Assembly (NCBI GenBank): GCA_024635815.1
Contig: JAGXIG010000045.1
Span: 1-18,077, forward strand
Direction: 5' to 3'
Source of the DNA: Salegentibacter sp.
Lineage (GTDB): Bacteria > Bacteroidota > Bacteroidia > Flavobacteriales > Flavobacteriaceae
Length of the DNA stretch: 18,077 nt
Notes under the pieces: model-generated
The model's input: only the letters and a program-made list of their open reading frames with translations
What the model was told of the DNA's origin: nothing
The model's database searches: none
Made by a program: the position numbers and the translations under genes
In this document: piece by piece, positions 14,001 through 18,077 of the stretch
Layout: each line of letters opens with the position of its first letter
Numbering within the stretch: the stretch's first letter is position 1

Positions 14001-15353
14001 ATGACGAAAATTCTTATAGTTGAAGATGATGTTCCTTTTGGGACCATGCTTAAAACTTTTTTAATCAAGCGCGACTATAAGGTTGAATTGGTTTTTTCTG
14101 GTTTAGAGGCTTTTAAAAAACTAAAAGAGCATACTTTTAACCTGATTCTTTCTGATGTTCGGTTACCCGATACCAGTGGGCTTGATATTTTAAAAGAGGT
14201 AAAGGCAGAAAATGCCGAAACCCAGGTTATTATCATGACCAGCTACGCCGAAATTAGTATGGCGGTAGAGGCTATGAAGAACGGTGCTTTCGATTATGTT
14301 TCCAAGCCTTTTAGACCTGAGTCTATTCTACAAACCATAGAAAATGCTTTAACCCATACTCAGGTGCAACCCACGGCACTGAAAAAAGCTGAAAAATCAC
14401 AAAAATCTACCTTCTCACAGGACATTAGTTTTGTAAAAGGTGTGAGTGAGGCAGCGATAAAATTAAGCGATTATGTAGAACTAGTTGCCCCTACAAATAT
14501 GTCTGTTTTAATAATGGGTGAAAGTGGTACGGGAAAAGAGCAGGTGGCAAAAAGTATTCACCGGCAAAGTAAACGCGCAGGTGCTCCTTTTATAGCTGTA
14601 GATTGTGGTGCAATTCCTCGCGAATTGGCTTCCAGTGAATTCTTTGGTCATTTAAAAGGCTCATTTACCGGGGCTATCAACGATAAAACCGGACATTTTG
14701 AGGCTGCTAATGGCGGTACGCTCTTTCTTGATGAAATAGGAAATCTTAGTTATGAGTTGCAGGTACAATTATTACGCGCCCTTCAGGAAAGAAAGATTAA
14801 ACCAGTAGGAAGTAATAACGAAATACACGTAGATATCAGGGTGATTACTGCTACCAACGAGGATCTTACACAAGCGGTAAAAGACGGGGAATTTAGAGAA
14901 GATCTCTACCATCGTCTCAATGAATTTTCAATTAAAGTTCCGGCTTTAAAAGAGCGAAAAGAAGATTTAATGATTTTCGCAGAGTACTTTCTAGATGAGG
15001 CTAATGTTGAACTTGAAAAAAATGTAATCGGTTTCACTGATAGTGCTATTGATGCATTCAAAAATTATAACTGGCCGGGAAATCTTCGGGAATTAAAGAA
15101 TATGGTGAAACGGGCGGTTTTACTCACACAAGATGATATGATCCCGCTAAAAGTGCTTCCGCACGAAATCGCAACTGCTACTCAGTCTAATACTGAAACC
15201 GAATATAGCTTGTTTAAAAATAAAAATGAAGAACAGCTTATTTTAGACGCTTTGGAGAAAGCCGGAGGAAATAAAAGTAAAGCCGCGAGGTTGTTGTCCA
15301 TAGACCGAAAAACCCTCTACAACAAGTTGAAGCAATACGGAATTAAACTTTAA
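14001..15353 (+). CDS. NtrC-type sigma-54-dependent response regulator
   Basis: 450 residues in the order receiver, AAA+, Fis-type HTH. Receiver about 1-118: acidic pocket E8/D9/D10, phospho-acceptor D52 (LILSDVRLPD), T80 and K102 (VSKPF). AAA+ domain about 142-370: Walker A GESGTGKE (173-180), sigma-54 contact loop GSFTGA (220-225, the usual form is GAFTGA), Walker B LFLDE (241-245), arginine-finger region FREDLYHRLN. HTH about 422-446 (NKSKAARLLSIDRKTLYNKL). It should activate sigma-54 promoters by ATP hydrolysis when phosphorylated. The probable partner kinase is the convergent gene, whose end overlaps by 11 bp. Targets are unknown; the secreted-protein gene just upstream is a candidate. 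Confidence 0.95.
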   Translation: MTKILIVEDDVPFGTMLKTFLIKRDYKVELVFSGLEAFKKLKEHTFNLILSDVRLPDTSGLDILKEVKAENAETQVIIMTSYAEISMAVEAMKNGAFDYVSKPFRPESILQTIENALTHTQVQPTALKKAEKSQKSTFSQDISFVKGVSEAAIKLSDYVELVAPTNMSVLIMGESGTGKEQVAKSIHRQSKRAGAPFIAVDCGAIPRELASSEFFGHLKGSFTGAINDKTGHFEAANGGTLFLDEIGNLSYELQVQLLRALQERKIKPVGSNNEIHVDIRVITATNEDLTQAVKDGEFREDLYHRLNEFSIKVPALKERKEDLMIFAEYFLDEANVELEKNVIGFTDSAIDAFKNYNWPGNLRELKNMVKRAVLLTQDDMIPLKVLPHEIATATQSNTETEYSLFKNKNEEQLILDALEKAGGNKSKAARLLSIDRKTLYNKLKQYGIKL

Positions 15354-17760
15354 TTTCCTGCTCCAATTCTTCCATTAAGTTTAAAATATCTCTTTTAAGT
15401 TGCAGAAATTCTTCTTCTGAAAAAACTTCGTTTTGCTCCAGTCTTTCAAATTGTCTGGCCTGGTGCATTGCATTTATTTGCTTTAACATTGGCACCATTT
15501 TGTGGGCCAGGCGAGCTACTTCTTTTGCGTCATTATTCTTTCGCGCAACAGCAATAAGCTCAATTTGTGATCTGGAACTTTCAATAAAAGCTTCTAAAAT
15601 GGTTTGCACCGCTTTTTGATCTCCTGCCGAAAAATCATAAATATCCTGAAGATCGTAATTGTTATTTCTTGAATGCTGAAGGTTGCTATTAACCTTTTCT
15701 TCAAGCTCAAGTTTAAATATTTCAGCTATACATTGTTGTAGTCTTCCCGGTTTGTAGGGTTTTAAAAGGCTCTTGTTAAAGCCGGCGAGTTTGTATGTTT
15801 CTGCGTCAACATCTGTTCTGCCAGATAAAGCGATAACCGGTAATTCCCCAACTTTATGCTTTTTTCTAATATTTTTAATTAGGTCAAAACCATCCATTTC
15901 AGGCATTTGTATGTCGGTTAATACCAGCGAATATTTATTGGTTTCCAATTTTTTAAGTGCCTCATTTCCATTTAATGCGGTGTCGCATTGCATCCCCATA
16001 GATTTTAGCAATTCCCTGGTTAATGAAAGCTGCGATGGCTCATCGTCCACGATAAGCGCAGTCTTTCCTGAAAGATCGGGTATTTCTGGTGTAGTCGATA
16101 TCTCAGGAATTTTAGATTCTTCGGGGGCTAATTTTATTACCGGCAGGAATATCGTAAACTCACTCCCTTCGCCTTGTTTACTTTTAAGTTTTAGTTCGCC
16201 TTTAAGGAGTTCGGTGAGACTTTTTGTAATAGTAAGTCCAAGACCGGTACCACCATAAGCCTTTTCTATTTTTGTGTTTTCCTGAGAAAATTCTTCAAAA
16301 ATCTCCTCCTGTTTTTCTTTGGAAATCCCAATTCCGGTATCTTTTACTGAAATAATAAGGCAATAACTATCTTCAATCTCCTTTTTAAGATGAATACCAA
16401 CTCTTATTTCCCCCTCGTGAGTAAATTTACATGCGTTAGTTATTAGATTGGTGATAATCTGTTTTATCCTGAAAGGATCGCTAAGAACTTGTGTGTCGGT
16501 TTCTTCTGAAGCTTCAAAAACAATCTCCACGTTTTCATTTCTTGTCGCTGGTAAGGAATTGTAAACAGTATCTTCTATAAGTTTTGAGGGATTAAATGGC
16601 AATTTTTCGATAGTCATTTTTCCGGCTTCCAGCTTGGAAAGGTCCAATAGATCATTAACCAAATGAAGAATAAAATTAGAGGATTTCTTCACCTGATCCA
16701 TATAATGGGATTGCTTGGTATTTAGCGAAGACTTTTCAATAAGATCGGTATAACCAATAAGGGTGTTTAATGGAGATCTTAGATCGTGGGTGATGGCTGC
16801 CATAAATTGTTCCCTTCTTTTTAAAAGGGTTTCCGCAAAATCCTTGGCTTCTTCCAGCTGTCTCCTGTATTTCTGACTTTTGGTTATGTCTTGAATAATA
16901 AGAATTAGCGATAATAAAATAATTAGAAAACTCACAATTCCTGCAATAAGGAAGATTTGAGAACTCTCCTTGATCATATTATCTGAAACTTTAGCCCGTT
17001 GTATGGAGGCTGCACGTTCTTCTAACTCTATTTTTGAAAGCAAACGTCTTAACTGCTGATTGATCGTCATATCGTTCATAAGGAATTCTTCTTCCTTCTT
17101 GTCAACGGTATTTTGAAATCTTCTGTTGGCAATTTCAAGCTCACTCAGGACATTTCTAACCGAGCCAATTATGGAATCTGCAGTGCGATTGGTGAGTTGT
17201 TCTGCATTATCTTCTCTCGAATATTCCAACCATCTAATTAATAACCTGCGTTGATGTGGTTCCAGGTTAGAAAAACGCTGCCTGTAATTATAATCATCAA
17301 AAGAAGGATCTACTTTTCTCAGTTCATTTAAAACCTGGGAATAATAGTTTTGATTGCGCTGCTGTTCTCTTAACTCGTAGAGTTCCTGTAAGTTGGTTGT
17401 TTTATCGGAAAGTAATTCTGAAATACTATCCAGTTCATTTTTCATAGAACTTTCGGCATAACTGGATTTCAAACTTTGTATATCGAGTTGGATGCTATCA
17501 ATTTGATTTTGATATTTTTCCAGGTCAGCATCATTTCCTGTTTGAATAAGCTGTCTGCTTAAATTTTCAGTTTCATAAAGGCTGGTAGTAATATCGCTCA
17601 GCATAAAAAGCTGCTCGTTATTGTTACTATTATTCTCTGAAACCTGGCTAAAAGCAACAACCTGGTTCCATACAAACCACACAGCAATAGCGGCTAGGGC
17701 GGCTACCAGAAGATATCCGCCAATCACTTTGTAGGTAATAGACCGCTTTGTATTTCGCAT
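15343..17760 (-). CDS. Hybrid sensor histidine kinase with receiver and HPt domains
   Basis: 805 residues, inner membrane. Helix at about 12-31, then a long mostly helical periplasmic sensor (about 32-268) rich in Gln/Asn/Glu with no recognised ligand domain, and a second helix at about 269-290. A coiled linker (295-318) leads to HisKA with H325 (AAITHDLRSPLN), then HATPase with the N box about N438-N442, DTGIG (474-478) and GGTGLGL (503-509). The receiver domain spans about 566-680 (D572/D573, phospho-Asp D616, K667), followed by a C-terminal HPt with H753 (LAHKMVPMLK). This gives a full His-Asp-His relay, whose last step would be D52 of the sigma-54 activator encoded tail to tail. The signal is unknown. 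The start at 17760 gives a short basic N-terminus before the first helix, as expected. Confidence 0.95.
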   Translation of the reverse strand: MRNTKRSITYKVIGGYLLVAALAAIAVWFVWNQVVAFSQVSENNSNNNEQLFMLSDITTSLYETENLSRQLIQTGNDADLEKYQNQIDSIQLDIQSLKSSYAESSMKNELDSISELLSDKTTNLQELYELREQQRNQNYYSQVLNELRKVDPSFDDYNYRQRFSNLEPHQRRLLIRWLEYSREDNAEQLTNRTADSIIGSVRNVLSELEIANRRFQNTVDKKEEEFLMNDMTINQQLRRLLSKIELEERAASIQRAKVSDNMIKESSQIFLIAGIVSFLIILLSLILIIQDITKSQKYRRQLEEAKDFAETLLKRREQFMAAITHDLRSPLNTLIGYTDLIEKSSLNTKQSHYMDQVKKSSNFILHLVNDLLDLSKLEAGKMTIEKLPFNPSKLIEDTVYNSLPATRNENVEIVFEASEETDTQVLSDPFRIKQIITNLITNACKFTHEGEIRVGIHLKKEIEDSYCLIISVKDTGIGISKEKQEEIFEEFSQENTKIEKAYGGTGLGLTITKSLTELLKGELKLKSKQGEGSEFTIFLPVIKLAPEESKIPEISTTPEIPDLSGKTALIVDDEPSQLSLTRELLKSMGMQCDTALNGNEALKKLETNKYSLVLTDIQMPEMDGFDLIKNIRKKHKVGELPVIALSGRTDVDAETYKLAGFNKSLLKPYKPGRLQQCIAEIFKLELEEKVNSNLQHSRNNNYDLQDIYDFSAGDQKAVQTILEAFIESSRSQIELIAVARKNNDAKEVARLAHKMVPMLKQINAMHQARQFERLEQNEVFSEEEFLQLKRDILNLMEELEQEIKV

Positions 17761-17771
17761 AAATTTATTGC

Positions 17772-17787
17772 TGCTAAAATTACACCA
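17772..17787 (-). promoter_or_regulatory. Promoter region of the histidine kinase gene, with both sigma-54-like and -7-like patterns
   Basis: The minus strand reads TGGTGTAATTTTAGCA, which keeps GG-N10-GC and differs from TGGYRYRNNNNYTGCW at one base. The same bases contain TAATTTTA, close to the housekeeping -7 element TAnnTTTG. A sigma-54 start would fall only 1-2 bases before the ATG; a housekeeping start would leave about 8. Confidence 0.35.
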
Positions 17788-17808
17788 TTTAAACGAATTG
17801 AAATAAAA

Positions 17809-17825
17809 TTATGGAATTTCCATAA
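17809..17825. promoter_or_regulatory. Perfect palindrome at the -33 region of the riboswitch promoter
   Basis: TTATGGAA-t-TTCCATAA, 8-bp perfect arms. It lies 8 bp before the -7 element at 17834, just where the -33 contact would fall, and about 50 bp before the divergent kinase gene, so it could act on either gene as an operator. Confidence 0.45.
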
Positions 17826-17833
17826 AAGCGTTA

Positions 17834-17841
17834 TACATTTG
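17834..17841 (+). promoter_or_regulatory. -7 element of the TPP riboswitch transcript
   Basis: TACATTTG fits TAnnTTTG exactly. Start of transcription near 17848, just ahead of the aptamer. Confidence 0.6.
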
Positions 17842-17850
17842 CAGCAATCT

Positions 17851-17922
17851 CAAAGGGGTGCCGCTTAAGTGTGGCTGAGATCATACCCAAAGAACCTGGG
17901 CAGGTAATGCTGCCAAGGGACA
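17851..17922 (+). promoter_or_regulatory. TPP riboswitch (THI element) aptamer
   Basis: The conserved core is present in order: GGGGTGCC (from 17855), GGCTGAGATCATACCC, GAACCTG, CAGGTAATGC and AAGGGA (to 17920). P2 (GCC/GGC) and P5 (CCTG/CAGG) arms pair; P1 is weak as far as I can fold it by eye. It binds thiamine pyrophosphate and, with the terminator at 17950, should turn off the downstream gene when TPP is plentiful. The regulated gene is probably for thiamine uptake or synthesis. Confidence 0.95.
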
Positions 17923-17949
17923 CGCGCAAGTAGCGCAAACGTATGTTAC

Positions 17950-17996
17950 TCCTGAAAATGCCAAAACACCGGTGGGCAATTTCAGGATTTTTTTTA
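17950..17996 (+). terminator. Terminator in the riboswitch expression platform
   Basis: TCCTGAAAATGCC (17950-17962) pairs with GGCAATTTCAGGA (17975-17987), one mismatch, followed by a run of T (17988-17995). It lies between the aptamer and the start codon, as expected for transcription attenuation. Confidence 0.85.
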
Positions 17997-18052
17997 TCTA
18001 ATTTTTAACCAAAGAATAATAGCCCCTTTTATTCGTAAATAATTTATTACGA

Positions 18053-18077
18053 ATGAAATCTTTATTATTTTTTACCG
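18053..18077 (+). CDS. Start of a TPP-riboswitch-controlled gene, cut by the window edge
   Basis: ATG at 18053 followed by MKSLLFFT, open to the end. A basic residue followed by hydrophobic ones fits the start of a signal peptide. With the riboswitch this suggests an outer-membrane TonB-dependent thiamine receptor or another thiamine gene, but eight residues do not allow an identification. An inverted repeat (18031-18054) covers the first two bases of the ATG. Confidence 0.5.

Noticed and set aside
15773..16258. 161-codon open frame opposite the histidine kinase
   Set aside because: It is fully antisense to the receiver and ATPase domains, which have clear motifs; no start signal or recognisable protein pattern.
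1..18077. tRNA, rRNA, CRISPR array, insertion sequence or phage genes
   Set aside because: No cloverleaf, rRNA core, regularly spaced repeat or transposase/integrase sequence was seen in either strand by eye.

Overview
The window looks like chromosome from a marine-type member of the Flavobacteriia (Bacteroidota), probably near Gramella, Salegentibacter or Zunongwangia; the genus is inference. Signs for this are AT-rich DNA, starts without Shine-Dalgarno sequences, promoters of the TTTG-N19-TAnnTTTG type (perfect in front of rplU), and Bacteroidota families such as DUF4199, DUF4301, an archaeal-type GGGP synthase and paired M16 peptidases. No prophage, transposase, CRISPR array, rRNA or tRNA is visible.

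Bases 1-5084: the 3' part of an EamA-type exporter gene converges on an M16 peptidase operon read on the minus strand. The upstream, zinc-site-bearing M16 gene is interrupted by one in-frame TAA. The downstream M16 gene is intact but lacks the zinc motif and carries an extra C-terminal domain. A DUF4199 membrane protein follows, behind two tandem palindromes. Bases 5085-6616: rplU-rpmA with a clear promoter and a strong terminator, a DUF2007 membrane protein, and a spacer with three different palindromic repeat modules.

Bases 6617-12811: ahcY (minus strand) diverges from a phosphopantetheinyl transferase / GGGP synthase pair. Then comes a very compact run: thiamine-binding-like protein, PnuC transporter, NadR-type kinase, DUF4301 protein and ArfB ribosome-rescue hydrolase. 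The transporter plus kinase suggests capture of a vitamin or nucleoside by phosphorylation. DUF4301 has motifs that resemble UDP-sugar pyrophosphorylases and is the most interesting uncharacterised protein here.

Bases 12812-18077: a gene-poor stretch with orphan terminators, a possible small RNA, and repeats in front of a small secreted acidic protein. Next is a two-component pair transcribed tail to tail: an NtrC-type sigma-54 activator and a hybrid histidine kinase with receiver and HPt domains, whose 3' ends overlap by 11 bp. The window ends in a TPP riboswitch with its own promoter and terminator, leading into a gene that runs off the edge and is probably involved in thiamine uptake or synthesis.
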